NCBI RefSeq assembly: GCF_000170795.1
Contig: NZ_ABCM01000002.1
Span: forward strand, 186,001-250,000
DNA from: Pedobacter sp. BAL39
Lineage (GTDB): Bacteria > Bacteroidota > Bacteroidia > Sphingobacteriales > Sphingobacteriaceae
Reading direction: 5' to 3'
Length of the DNA: 64,000 bases
Positions within the stretch are counted from its first letter, which is position 1. Each line of letters begins with the position of its first letter. Positions 26,701 to 35,898 of this stretch are shown here, piece after piece. The notes beneath the pieces are model-generated. The model saw nothing but the letters and a program-made list of their open reading frames with translations, searched no databases and was not told the origin of the DNA. The position numbers and the translations under genes were made by a program.

Positions 26701-28221
26701 ATGCAGGAAATTTCCCATTATCTCTTCTTTCGGAAGTCCAAGCTTAAGTTTGTTATTTTTGGGCTGCTGGTAGCGCTGTTTGTCAGTTTTGCTACGTTTA
26801 AGGTGGCGATTTTGGGGCCCTTACTGCTCATCTTTGGGTGTATAGCCATCGTTTACCTGATTTTCTTATTTAGGAATCCAAGGGTAGGCTTTGTGACGCT
26901 GATTGTCTATTGTTTTACAATGGGCTTTCTAGGGCTTGAACTGGGAAGTTACCCTTTTGGGATTGGGATCGAGGTTTTTCTGCTGCTGACCTGGATTTCA
27001 TCGTTATTGTACTATAAGAAAGCAACCTGGGCCTACATCAGAACAGACCTGAACCTATTGTTTCTGCTTTGGTTGATCTATAGCATTATACTTGTGATTA
27101 ACCCCGGAGCGAGTCCTCGCGGTTGGCTTCAGGAAATTAGAAGTGAAGCGCTTTACCCGGTGCTGATGATCCCATTGTCGATGGTGATCTTTAATAAAAA
27201 GGAAGATCTTGATTTCTTTATCAAGCTGATTTTGGGTCTTGCTTTATTGGCGGCATTAAATGGAGTTCGTCAGCTGCATGTGGGGCTTACACCTGGAGAA
27301 GTTGCGTTTTTAAACAGTCCTCAGGGAGCGACACACATGATCTGGGGGAAACTCAGAGTGTTTTCTTTTTATGATGCCGGACAGTTCGGTGCCTCTCAGG
27401 CCGTGTTTGTGGTAATTGCAGTAGTGCTTGCATTTGGGACGAAAACTTTCTGGAAGAAAATGCTATTGCTGGGGATTGGACTGATCTTTACTTATGCGAT
27501 GCTGATCTCCGGTACGCGGGGTGCATTGTTCGCTCTGGTAGTCGGTGCCTTTTTTGCATTGCTGCTGACTAAAAATTACAGGATCCTTTTCGCGGGTGGT
27601 GTGTTTATGCTCATGTTTCTTTTCGTATTGAAATTTACGACAATAGGAAGTGGAAATTACAATATACATCGTTTCCGTACAGCATTGGATCCTACCGACC
27701 CGTCGTTAAACGTTCGTTTCAACACGCAGCGTATACTTAAGGAATACATGAGTACCAGGCCTTTCGGAGGCGGTCTCGGCGTACTTGGCGCCTTTTCAAA
27801 ATACAATAAAGACAAATTTTTGTCGGTCATTCAGCCTGACAGTTATTGGGTGAAGATCTGGGCGATGTGTGGAATCGTAGGGCTTACACTTTGGTTCACC
27901 ATGCTGATGTATATTCTTGGAAAGTGTTGCCGTATCGTATGGCTTACTCAAAACGAAAAACTGAAGTTTAAGTTGATTGCCCTGCTATCAGCTACTGTGG
28001 GGATTTTCTTCTGTAGCTATGGAAACGAGGTCATCAATGTGATGCCATCTTCATTGGTGTGTTATCTGTCCTGGGCTTTCATTTACCTTTCACCGAGGTT
28101 TGACCGCGAGTTGAAAGAGGAGGAACTTATAAAGGCACAAAGCGAGCTGGAAGAGGCAGAGGAGAATGAGCGTTTGCTCCAGCGTCTGTCTGCTCCAAGG
28201 AAAAATTTAAGAATCAGTTAA
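26701..28221 (+). CDS. Wzy/O-antigen-ligase-family polymerase
   Basis: The 506-residue inner-membrane protein has about ten to twelve helices. It has the large periplasmic loop and the O-antigen-ligase-type motif LISGTRGALFALVVGAF near residues 260-280, followed by STRPFGGGLGVLG near 350. A charged cytoplasmic coiled tail (about 470-500) ends the protein. It would join lipid-linked repeat units into the polymer. It lies 20 bp after the Wzc-like gene. No separate ligase gene is visible in the window. Confidence 0.85.
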   Translation: MQEISHYLFFRKSKLKFVIFGLLVALFVSFATFKVAILGPLLLIFGCIAIVYLIFLFRNPRVGFVTLIVYCFTMGFLGLELGSYPFGIGIEVFLLLTWISSLLYYKKATWAYIRTDLNLLFLLWLIYSIILVINPGASPRGWLQEIRSEALYPVLMIPLSMVIFNKKEDLDFFIKLILGLALLAALNGVRQLHVGLTPGEVAFLNSPQGATHMIWGKLRVFSFYDAGQFGASQAVFVVIAVVLAFGTKTFWKKMLLLGIGLIFTYAMLISGTRGALFALVVGAFFALLLTKNYRILFAGGVFMLMFLFVLKFTTIGSGNYNIHRFRTALDPTDPSLNVRFNTQRILKEYMSTRPFGGGLGVLGAFSKYNKDKFLSVIQPDSYWVKIWAMCGIVGLTLWFTMLMYILGKCCRIVWLTQNEKLKFKLIALLSATVGIFFCSYGNEVINVMPSSLVCYLSWAFIYLSPRFDRELKEEELIKAQSELEEAEENERLLQRLSAPRKNLRIS

Positions 28222-28252
28222 TTCAGGCTATAGTCTGATAAAATAAACGAAT

Positions 28253-28363
28253 ATGCCTTTTGAGATTTTTATTATTCCGGGTCTGATTACATTTGCTTAT
28301 GGTTTTATCAGAGGCCTGAAGTATTATACTAAAGTGTATAATAAAGAAGAAGATTTGAGTTAG
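28253..28363 (+). CDS. 36-residue single-membrane-helix microprotein
   Basis: An ATG at 28253 opens a frame with stop TAG at 28361-28363. The product begins MPFEIFIIPGLITFAYGFI, a hydrophobic helix, followed by a basic and then acidic tail RGLKYYTKVYNKEEDLS, a normal inside-positive arrangement. It fits between the polymerase (31 bp upstream) and the GT2 gene (26 bp downstream), in the same direction. It may be a small membrane partner of one of its neighbours; the evidence is position and composition only. Confidence 0.5.
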   Translation: MPFEIFIIPGLITFAYGFIRGLKYYTKVYNKEEDLS

Positions 28364-28389
28364 TATCTTTAATTTATTTATCAATCCCT

Positions 28390-29544
28390 ATGTTGCTATT
28401 TTTATGGAATCTTATTCAGGTTTTAATCGGTTACAATCTCGTATTGGCATTCCTGCTGTATATTGCCTATTTGTTTGTCAAAAAGCGCAAGCCTGCAGGT
28501 AGCAATGCCGGGGCGCATGATTACGCCATCATTGTGACTGCTTTTGAGCAGACAACTTTGTTGCCGGCGGTGGTAGCCTCGCTGCTAAAACTGAACTATG
28601 ACAACTATCTGGTATATGTAGTTGCTGACAAATGTGATATTACTGATTTGCATTTTAGTAGCGACCGTGTCGTGCTGCTGAGACCAGAACAGATACTCGC
28701 AAGTAATACCAGGTCACACCTTTACGCGATTGCTCATTTCAGGCGAGAGCATGAGTTATTGACGATCATTGATAGTGACAACCTGGTGGAGCCAGAATAC
28801 CTGAATGAGCTGAATATTTACTTCGACCAAGGGTATGAGGCCGTTCAGGGACTCAGAGCTGCTAAAAACCTGAATACCACATTTGCATGTCTGGATGCCG
28901 CAAGGGATATTTATTATCATTTTTATGACGGAGAGGTACTGTTTGCTCTCGGATCGTCAGCGACGTTGTCGGGATCGGGAATGGCATTCACCACAAAGTT
29001 GTACAGGGAGAGCTTTGAACAGCTTGACCTTACCGGTGCTGGTTTTGATAAAGTTTTACAAGCCCAAATTCTGAAGAGAAATAAAAGAATTGCTTTTGCC
29101 AAAGATGCAGTTGTTTATGATGAAAAGACGACACATGCTGATCAGTTGGTCAACCAGCGCTCACGATGGATCAATACCTGGTTCAGGTATTTCGGTTTCG
29201 GTTTTGATATCTTGTGGAGAGGACTGAAGTCGGGAAGCATCAATCAGTTGTTATTTGGCTTCATTTTATTGCGTCCGCCATTATTTATCTTTTTGTTGCT
29301 CTCGCTGCTATTCGGAGTGATCAACCTGTTTATTCTTCCGTATTATTCATTGTTGTGGCTTGCTGCATTTGGTCTGTTTATCGCAGGATTTCTGATCGCA
29401 TTGAGCCGTTATCCTACAGACCAGCGGATCTATAAATCCCTGATCAATATTCCGAAATTTATCTTTTTTCAGGTAATTTCTCTCATACATGCGAAGACCG
29501 CGAACAAACGGTCCATTGCAACAAAACATCATATCAATTCATAA
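28390..29544 (+). CDS. Membrane-anchored GT2 family glycosyltransferase
   Basis: The 384-residue protein has an N-terminal membrane helix, a GT-A domain starting at AIIVTAFEQTTLLPAVVASL, metal-binding Asp residues in LLTIIDSDNLVEPEYL, and the QRSRW motif (like the QxxRW of processive GT2 enzymes) near residue 258. Three or four C-terminal helices follow. Layout and motif match cellulose-synthase-like transferases, so it may add several sugars or act close to the membrane. It overlaps the longest reading of the next gene by 56 bp. Confidence 0.9.
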   Translation: MLLFLWNLIQVLIGYNLVLAFLLYIAYLFVKKRKPAGSNAGAHDYAIIVTAFEQTTLLPAVVASLLKLNYDNYLVYVVADKCDITDLHFSSDRVVLLRPEQILASNTRSHLYAIAHFRREHELLTIIDSDNLVEPEYLNELNIYFDQGYEAVQGLRAAKNLNTTFACLDAARDIYYHFYDGEVLFALGSSATLSGSGMAFTTKLYRESFEQLDLTGAGFDKVLQAQILKRNKRIAFAKDAVVYDEKTTHADQLVNQRSRWINTWFRYFGFGFDILWRGLKSGSINQLLFGFILLRPPLFIFLLLSLLFGVINLFILPYYSLLWLAAFGLFIAGFLIALSRYPTDQRIYKSLINIPKFIFFQVISLIHAKTANKRSIATKHHINS

Positions 29545-29557
29545 AATTCAGACGACG

Positions 29558-30772
29558 GTGGTGGCGGATCAAAAAATCATAGGAAAGGATATTGTTATTG
29601 TCGGGCAGCAGCCTTGGGACGTGAGCATCGGGAGTAATTGTAAAGATATTGCACTTGAATTGTCTAAATACAATAGGGTACTGTATGTCAACTCAGCATT
29701 GGACCGGATCAGCTCCATAAAAGGTCGTGACGATGAAAAAGTGAAGATGCGCAAGCGGATCATCAGCGGAAAAGAAGAAGGACTGATTTTTTTGAAAGAT
29801 AATCTATGGACGCTCTATCCAGATGTCCTGATTGAATCTGTAAACTGGATCAATAATGCTGCTATTTTTGATTTTTTTAATAAGCGAAACAATAGGTTTT
29901 TTGCAGAATCCATAAAAAAGGCAATGGCAGTGCTTGGCTTCGGGGATGTGCTGTTATTCAATGACAACGATATGTTCAAGAGTTTCTATCTGCAGGAGTT
30001 TCTCACACCCGAGCTGAGTATTTACTATTCACGGGATTACATGCTGGCAGTAGACTACTGGAAAAAACATGGAGAACGGATAGAGCCGGAGCTGATTAGG
30101 AAGAGCAGCTTGTGTGTTGCCAATTCCACATACCTGGCAGATTATTGCCGTCAGTATAATCCTGCGTCATTTTATATCGGACAGGGTTGTGATCTGGGGA
30201 TTTTTACGGCAGCTGACATCACCACTGTGCCGGAAATTATGGCACTTAAAGGACCAAAGATTGGTTACGTAGGCGCACTTCAAAGTATCCGTCTGGACAT
30301 TGAACTGATCGCCCAGCTCGCTGAACGCAGGCCTGACTGGCAGGTCGTACTGGTTGGTCCCGAAGATGATGTCTTCAGGAGCAGCAGGCTACATCAGATC
30401 CCTAACATTCATTTCCTGGGGAGTAAGCCACCTAAGGAGCTGCCGAATTACATTCAGTCTTTTGACGTTTGTATCAATCCGCAATTGGTAAATCAAGTCA
30501 CAATTGGGAACTATCCAAGAAAGATTGATGAATACCTGGCGATGGGAAAACCAGTTGTCGCTACCCTCACACAGGCTGTCGGCATTTTCGAAGACTGCAC
30601 CTATCTGGCGGCTTCAGCTGATGATTTTGTAACGATGATTGAGCAGGGGATGAAAGAAGACACTCAAGAGAGAATAAGTTACAGGAAAAAGGTCGCTTTT
30701 TCCCACTCCTGGGAGAATAGCGTGAACGAATTATATAAGGCCATTTATCACGTAAAAAATATATCAGCCTAA
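29558..30772 (+). CDS. GT4-like glycosyltransferase
   Basis: The frame is open from an ATG at 29489, which would overlap the preceding gene by 56 bp. I prefer the GTG at 29558, 13 bp past that gene's stop, because the first Rossmann strand DIVIVGQQPWD begins soon after; neither start is proven. The C-terminal half has the group-1 signature: KIGYVGALQSIRLDIELIA, VLVGPEDD, and the nucleotide-sugar segment IDEYLAMGKPVVATLT. This is a soluble GT-B transferase building the repeat unit. Its stop shares one base with the next start. Confidence 0.85.
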   Translation: MVADQKIIGKDIVIVGQQPWDVSIGSNCKDIALELSKYNRVLYVNSALDRISSIKGRDDEKVKMRKRIISGKEEGLIFLKDNLWTLYPDVLIESVNWINNAAIFDFFNKRNNRFFAESIKKAMAVLGFGDVLLFNDNDMFKSFYLQEFLTPELSIYYSRDYMLAVDYWKKHGERIEPELIRKSSLCVANSTYLADYCRQYNPASFYIGQGCDLGIFTAADITTVPEIMALKGPKIGYVGALQSIRLDIELIAQLAERRPDWQVVLVGPEDDVFRSSRLHQIPNIHFLGSKPPKELPNYIQSFDVCINPQLVNQVTIGNYPRKIDEYLAMGKPVVATLTQAVGIFEDCTYLAASADDFVTMIEQGMKEDTQERISYRKKVAFSHSWENSVNELYKAIYHVKNISA

Positions 30773-31386
30773 TGTCACTAGCGAACAGCATCAAAGCCAA
30801 CCCATTTCTGAAAAAAGTAGCTCATTGGCTGCTGATTCCAACCAACGATTTCAGACCACGTTTATGGATCCGCCTGCTGGTAAACCCTTTTAAACATAAA
30901 AAGGGAAAAGGGACTATTGTTCGTTACAGTAGCAGGATGGACGTATTTCCGTTTAACCCTTTTAGTTTGGGCGATTACAGCGTGGTGGAAGACTTTGCGA
31001 CCATTAACAATGGTGTGGGAGCCGTACATATTGGTAAAAAGTCCATCGTTGGTCTGGGCTGTACGGTAATTGGACCAGTTATCATTGGCGACCATGTTAT
31101 GCTGGCGCAAAATATTGTCGTTTCCGGATTAAATCATGGATACGAGCTGATCGATGTTCCGCCAAGTGAGCAGAAGACGGTCACGAACCAGATTTTAATC
31201 AATGACAAGGTCTGGATTGGCGCGAATTGCGTCATCACGGCAGGAGTGACAATCGGCGAGCATGCGATCGTAGGAGCCGGGAGTGTGGTAACTAAAGATA
31301 TCCCGCCTTACACTGTATCAGTAGGGAATCCTGCCAGGGTTGTTAAAAAATATAATTTCGATAGCGCAGTCTGGGAAAAAATTTAA
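30772..31386 (+). CDS. Hexapeptide-repeat (LbH) acyltransferase
   Basis: The 204-residue protein is built of isoleucine-rich hexapeptide turns (IGKKSIVGLGCTVIGPVIIG, WIGANCVITAGVTIGEHAIV). The likely catalytic His is in SGLNHGYEL, and the usual end motif VSVGNPARVVKKY is present. It is a trimeric left-handed beta-helix acetyltransferase of the WbbJ/MaoA type, predicted to acetylate a sugar with acetyl-CoA. Its start overlaps the stop of the previous gene by 1 bp. Confidence 0.93.
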   Translation: MSLANSIKANPFLKKVAHWLLIPTNDFRPRLWIRLLVNPFKHKKGKGTIVRYSSRMDVFPFNPFSLGDYSVVEDFATINNGVGAVHIGKKSIVGLGCTVIGPVIIGDHVMLAQNIVVSGLNHGYELIDVPPSEQKTVTNQILINDKVWIGANCVITAGVTIGEHAIVGAGSVVTKDIPPYTVSVGNPARVVKKYNFDSAVWEKI

Positions 31387-31487
31387 CTCCTTTTAGGTGT
31401 GTAAATTTGTAAATGATAAGGCAATTCTTATCTTAAATTGTTTTTAAATAGAATAGTACCGAATTCCAGTTATTAAATCATCAAAAA

Positions 31488-32318
31488 ATGAACTTGCTTA
31501 AAAACCCGGAGTGGATAGATCAGTTTTTATTTCCATATGAGCGGTATGAAGATATTGACGATGATGTGTTTGTGTCTGTTAACCACGATCTGGATCGCGT
31601 ACAGCATGCTGAACCATCGGTAACTGTGGTGATCATTGCATGGAACGAGGAAATTAACGTGTTGCGTTGTGTAGCCAGTTTATCAAAAATGGTGACGACG
31701 ATTCCCTTTGAGATCGTGGTTGTCAACAATAACTCTTCTGACCATACCCAGGACACCATCGACAGGCTTCATGTGCGTGGGTTTAATGAAAGCACACAAG
31801 GGGCGGGGCCGGCAAGGCAGAAGGGACAGGAGAATGCGCGTGGTAAATACATACTGACTGCCGATGCCGACTGTCTGTATCCGAACTGCTGGGTGGATGA
31901 GATGATTAAGGTGCTAAAACAGGACCAGGTCGTCTGTGTTTATGGTCGGTATTCTTTTATCGGCTCTGATGAGATTCCTAGGTGGAAGCTTTATATGTTG
32001 GAGAAACTGAAAGACATGATGGCCGAAGTGCGGCACTTTAAACAGCCCTATTTTAACACTTTCGGGATCAGCATGGGCTATGTGAAGGAACTTGGACTGA
32101 AGATTGGATTTATCAGGGAGAACAGGAGAGGGGAAGACGGTCAATTGTGCCTTGATCTTATGAAATACGGTAGAATCAGACAGGTAAGGTCAAACAAAGC
32201 ACGTGCATGGACCGGGGCAAGGACGCTTTCAAAAGACGGGTCTTTTTACAACATCATCATGTCCAGAATTAAGGTAGAGTTCAAACGTTTCAAATATAAT
32301 TTTATCAAAAGAACCTGA
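31488..32318 (+). CDS. GT2 family glycosyltransferase
   Basis: The 276-residue soluble GT-A enzyme has an N-terminal extension of about 45 residues, then VTVVIIAWNEEINVLRCVAS, the IVVVNNNSSDHTQD motif, the metal-binding Asp residues of LTADADCLYP, and GEDGQLCLDLM, which supplies the catalytic-base acidic residue. There are no membrane helices. A TAAATTTG box at 31402-31409 could be a promoter for this gene, about 80 bp upstream; there is no clear -33. Confidence 0.9.
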   Translation: MNLLKNPEWIDQFLFPYERYEDIDDDVFVSVNHDLDRVQHAEPSVTVVIIAWNEEINVLRCVASLSKMVTTIPFEIVVVNNNSSDHTQDTIDRLHVRGFNESTQGAGPARQKGQENARGKYILTADADCLYPNCWVDEMIKVLKQDQVVCVYGRYSFIGSDEIPRWKLYMLEKLKDMMAEVRHFKQPYFNTFGISMGYVKELGLKIGFIRENRRGEDGQLCLDLMKYGRIRQVRSNKARAWTGARTLSKDGSFYNIIMSRIKVEFKRFKYNFIKRT

Positions 32319-32456
32319 CCTGTTTTGCGTTATTGGTAGTTTTTGTTTAATACTAATTATACAATTGTAATTAAATAAGATAATTTCCTCAGTCGTTAAA
32401 TACAAGCAAAAGAAAATTGTTAATTTCCGTTTTAATATGAAAAATGACTCCCGTTA

Positions 32457-33800
32457 ATGATAGATAAACTAAAAAAAATGCTCTCAGTGTTTAGAAATAT
32501 TCACTTCCAATCCCTCATAGGGAATGGCATGATGGCTGTTTTCGGCATGGTAACGCTTTCTATCCTGTACAGGAATCTGTCGGTCAAAGATATAGGTACC
32601 TATATTTTCTTTCTCGCCATCATCGGGTTGATCGATACCCTAAGATCGGGATTTCTTTCCATTACTTTCGTTAAGTTTTATTCCGGGACGGAAGAAGAGC
32701 GGGCACTTAAAGTCGCTGGTTCAGCCTGGCTGCTTGGTATTTTAATTACCGGTGGCTGTGCGGTCATCAATATTCCGACCTATTTCATTGCGGGTTATGT
32801 CGAAGATCTGGGACTGGCTTTATTTTTAAAGTATTTTGCGATTGTATCTATCATTACACTGCCTTCGTTTATGGCCAATTGTGTCGTCCTTGCAGAAAAA
32901 CGTTTCGACCGGTTTTTATGGCTTCGGATTTTCACGCAGGGCTCATTTACACTTTCAGTCTTTGCGCTGGCCTTTATGGGTGCAATCACCCTAAATTCCG
33001 TGCTCATGGCCTATGTCATTTCCAATATATTTGCCAGTGTGGCGGTGCTGGTACTTAGGTGGACCCGTCTTCCTGCATTGAAGTATGCTGAGCGGGCAAC
33101 GGTTTACGAATTGTTTCATTTTGGAAAGTATAGCATGGGAACAAACATTGGATCGAACCTTTTTGGGGTAACAAATACATTTGTGATCAACTTCCTGCTG
33201 GGACCGGGCTATCTCGCTATTTATAATCTGGGAGGGAAACTGACGCAAGTGATCGAAATCCCGTTGCTGAGTTTTGCCTCCAGTGGAATGTCTATCCTTT
33301 CTGCCGATTACAATAAAGGGAACCATGGCGAAGTCATGGCAACACTGAAGAAGCTGGTAGGGATGATGACAATTGCCATTATCCCGCTAACCATATTGTC
33401 ATTTATCTTTGCGGAGCCAGTGATCCATCTCCTTGGGGGGAAAAATTATGTCGATAACGAGGCGCCCAATATCTTCAGGCTGTTTATGGCCATGGCTGTG
33501 CTTTACCCGGCAGATCGTTTTTTTGCCCTGGCACTCGATGTCATTGATCAGCCAAAAGTCAACTTTTATAAGATCATTGTGATGCTGGTTGTAAATCTTA
33601 TTGCCGTAGTGATTGGTATTGCCATTTATCATTCTCTTTATTCTATCGTTATTGCTTCGTTTTTTCCCACCGTTGTTGCTATTTTTATCACTTACCGGCC
33701 ATTAAACCGGTATTATAATTTTAATTTTTGGAGCATGTATGTTTCCGGCTACCATGAAGTTGTGTTGTTGGTAAAGAAAACACTCAAAATGGCAGTGTAG
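32457..33800 (+). CDS. Wzx-like oligosaccharide flippase
   Basis: The 447-residue protein has about 12 membrane helices of the MOP exporter superfamily. Features include an early LSILYRNLSVKDIGTYIFFL helix and the positively charged half-way region FHFGKYSMGTNIGSNLFG. It would turn the lipid-linked repeat unit to the periplasmic face for the polymerase. It comes 138 bp after the GT2 gene and 84 bp before an esterase-like gene. Confidence 0.9.
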   Translation: MIDKLKKMLSVFRNIHFQSLIGNGMMAVFGMVTLSILYRNLSVKDIGTYIFFLAIIGLIDTLRSGFLSITFVKFYSGTEEERALKVAGSAWLLGILITGGCAVINIPTYFIAGYVEDLGLALFLKYFAIVSIITLPSFMANCVVLAEKRFDRFLWLRIFTQGSFTLSVFALAFMGAITLNSVLMAYVISNIFASVAVLVLRWTRLPALKYAERATVYELFHFGKYSMGTNIGSNLFGVTNTFVINFLLGPGYLAIYNLGGKLTQVIEIPLLSFASSGMSILSADYNKGNHGEVMATLKKLVGMMTIAIIPLTILSFIFAEPVIHLLGGKNYVDNEAPNIFRLFMAMAVLYPADRFFALALDVIDQPKVNFYKIIVMLVVNLIAVVIGIAIYHSLYSIVIASFFPTVVAIFITYRPLNRYYNFNFWSMYVSGYHEVVLLVKKTLKMAV

Positions 33801-33884
33801 TAGCTATACTGGACGGTTATATTGTCAGGAATTTGCTTTGTGTGTTAAAATGTTTTAATTTGTTGTAGTAACCGTAGTGTATAT

Positions 33885-34724
33885 ATGAAAAACTGGTTAA
33901 AATATACCCTTGTATTGGGTGTTGGTTCGATTATCGGTATTATAGCGAATAGAAACCGTGAATATTTGATCAACGCACAGTACATCAGAGACCATTGGTC
34001 ATTTAGAGATAAGCTTGATAAAGGCATCGCTACACATCCTGCTGATGGAACTATGGTATTTCTGGCATTTGGGCAATCTAATTCTGCAAACTACGGCGAA
34101 GGTGATTATAAATCCAGGCATCAGGTTTATAACTATTATAAAGGTAATGTTTACCTGGCTCAGGAGCCTTTATTGGGACCGGATGGTGCCGGAAACAGTG
34201 TGTGGACACGTGTTGCCGATCTGGTAATCGATAGTGGTCTGTATAAAAATGTCATCATTGTGCCTTGCGGTATCGGCAGTACCTCTGTTCAGTGCTGGGC
34301 GGAGGGTAAGTGCAGGAAAAAACTCGAAGAAACACTTGCTTATCTGAAGAAGGACCATATTAAACTCACGCATATTTTCTGGGATCAGGGAGAGACAGAT
34401 AACGTAGATGGCACGACGAAGGCAGAGTATAAGGCCAGGCTGCAGCAAGTGATCAAAGTGATTCGTGATCAGGGATTTGATGCACCGTTCTACAGTTCTG
34501 TAACGAGTTATTTTCCTTACGACAATGAACATCCGATGGGGATCGATACCGGCATCACTACTGCTCAGATGGAACTGATCAATGAGCGTGATGATGTGAT
34601 AGAAGGCCCCAATACCGATTCCTTAAACCTTGCATATTATCGTTTTAATGCCGTGCATTTTACCGAAGCCGGCCTTGATAAGCTCGCTCATGAATGGTTT
34701 AAAAAAATAAAAAACGGAAAATAA
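33885..34724 (+). CDS. Sialate-O-acetylesterase/SGNH-like hydrolase
   Basis: The 279-residue protein has an N-terminal membrane anchor (about 7-23). It belongs to the SASA/DUF303 group. The nucleophile Ser lies in FLAFGQSNSANYG, the Gly of block II in CGIGSTSVQC, and a variant of the WQGESD motif reads FWDQGETDNVDG. The catalytic His is in NAVHFTEAGLD. It would remove acetyl or similar ester groups from the polysaccharide in the periplasm, which fits the two acyltransferase genes nearby. The altered WDQGETD block may change specificity. Confidence 0.85.
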   Translation: MKNWLKYTLVLGVGSIIGIIANRNREYLINAQYIRDHWSFRDKLDKGIATHPADGTMVFLAFGQSNSANYGEGDYKSRHQVYNYYKGNVYLAQEPLLGPDGAGNSVWTRVADLVIDSGLYKNVIIVPCGIGSTSVQCWAEGKCRKKLEETLAYLKKDHIKLTHIFWDQGETDNVDGTTKAEYKARLQQVIKVIRDQGFDAPFYSSVTSYFPYDNEHPMGIDTGITTAQMELINERDDVIEGPNTDSLNLAYYRFNAVHFTEAGLDKLAHEWFKKIKNGK

Positions 34725-34818
34725 AACGAAATAAGGTTTAACATTCTCTAACAATTGTACTACTTGGGTGTTATTTCTATAGGCCATTAGTTCATTTGTA
34801 AATTCTAACCAAAGCAAG

Positions 34819-35898
34819 ATGACTTCTATTCCTCTCATTGATCAGCGTCCCAAGCGTATTCTTTGGATTGATTACGCAAAATTTATCGCCATTTTTTTCG
34901 TCATCTTCGCGCACCAAACCCTTAGTAAAAGCTGGTTCAACTTTATATCGGGCTTTGATTTGCCTTTGTTTTTCTTTCTTTCCGGTTATTTGTTTTCGTT
35001 TAAGAAGTATGAAAATTACAAGGCATTTTTAAAGGCACGCGTGAGGCAATTGCTCATCCCTTACCTGATTTTAAACTTGGTTACTTATGTGTTGTGGCTG
35101 ATCTTTTTCAAAGATTTTGATCCCTATTATTATACCAAAGAGCCTCTTTACAAGCAGTTTATAGGGATTTTTTACGGGAATGGTATCCAGGGTTACCTCA
35201 TCCATTCTATAGCCTCCTGGTTTATCATCTGTCTTTTTGTGTTAGAAAACATGTATTTTCTGGCATTCAGAAAAGCTGTGGGTTGGAAAAAGGTGGTCAT
35301 TTTGTTCGGCTTTTTTATATTGGCGATACTCGATCATAAATTTATCCATTTCAGATTGCCATGGAGCATCAATGTGGCCATTGTTGCCATACTTTTTTAT
35401 GCTGCTGGTAATATGCTTAAAGTCCACATCGATCGCTTTGTACAGTTGTCTATTCCCCTGCTGCTTGCGGTTTTCATCTCTTCATTTGCAGTTTTGTATT
35501 ACGCAACGCATGGTAATTATGTGGATATGGACCAACACGTATATTACAGCCTTAAACTGTTTTATATCGGCGCATTTTCTGGCATCATCTGTGCCATAAG
35601 TTTCTGCAGGATCATTGAGCTCCTTATTGGTCCGGTTTCATTGGTATTGTACATCGCAAAAAACACGCTGGTGATCATTGCTTTTCACATTATGCTTATG
35701 AGCCTGATCACTCATGTATTTGCTTTTTGGATGGGATTTTCAATAGAAGTGGTTCATGGCAATAACCTCTGGAGCTTTCTCACAGCCGTGGTTACGTTAT
35801 TCCTGTGTATTCCGCTGATTTACGTGACGGACAGATATTTTCCTGTTATGGTTGGGAAACCAGGGAAAGCTAAAGGTCTGAAGCAGCAGCAGGTCTAA
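34819..35898 (+). CDS. Acyltransferase family 3 (OafA/fucose-4-O-acetylase-like)
   Basis: The 359-residue protein has about ten membrane helices. The conserved N-terminal block is present: WIDYAKFIAIFFVIFAHQTL, with His31, and then LPLFFFLSGYLFSF. This is the YeiB/OafA-like superfamily that O-acetylates sugars using cytoplasmic acetyl-CoA. It is the likely partner or opponent of the esterase upstream. Its last 4 bp overlap the end of the converging lipoprotein gene. Confidence 0.92.
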   Translation: MTSIPLIDQRPKRILWIDYAKFIAIFFVIFAHQTLSKSWFNFISGFDLPLFFFLSGYLFSFKKYENYKAFLKARVRQLLIPYLILNLVTYVLWLIFFKDFDPYYYTKEPLYKQFIGIFYGNGIQGYLIHSIASWFIICLFVLENMYFLAFRKAVGWKKVVILFGFFILAILDHKFIHFRLPWSINVAIVAILFYAAGNMLKVHIDRFVQLSIPLLLAVFISSFAVLYYATHGNYVDMDQHVYYSLKLFYIGAFSGIICAISFCRIIELLIGPVSLVLYIAKNTLVIIAFHIMLMSLITHVFAFWMGFSIEVVHGNNLWSFLTAVVTLFLCIPLIYVTDRYFPVMVGKPGKAKGLKQQQV

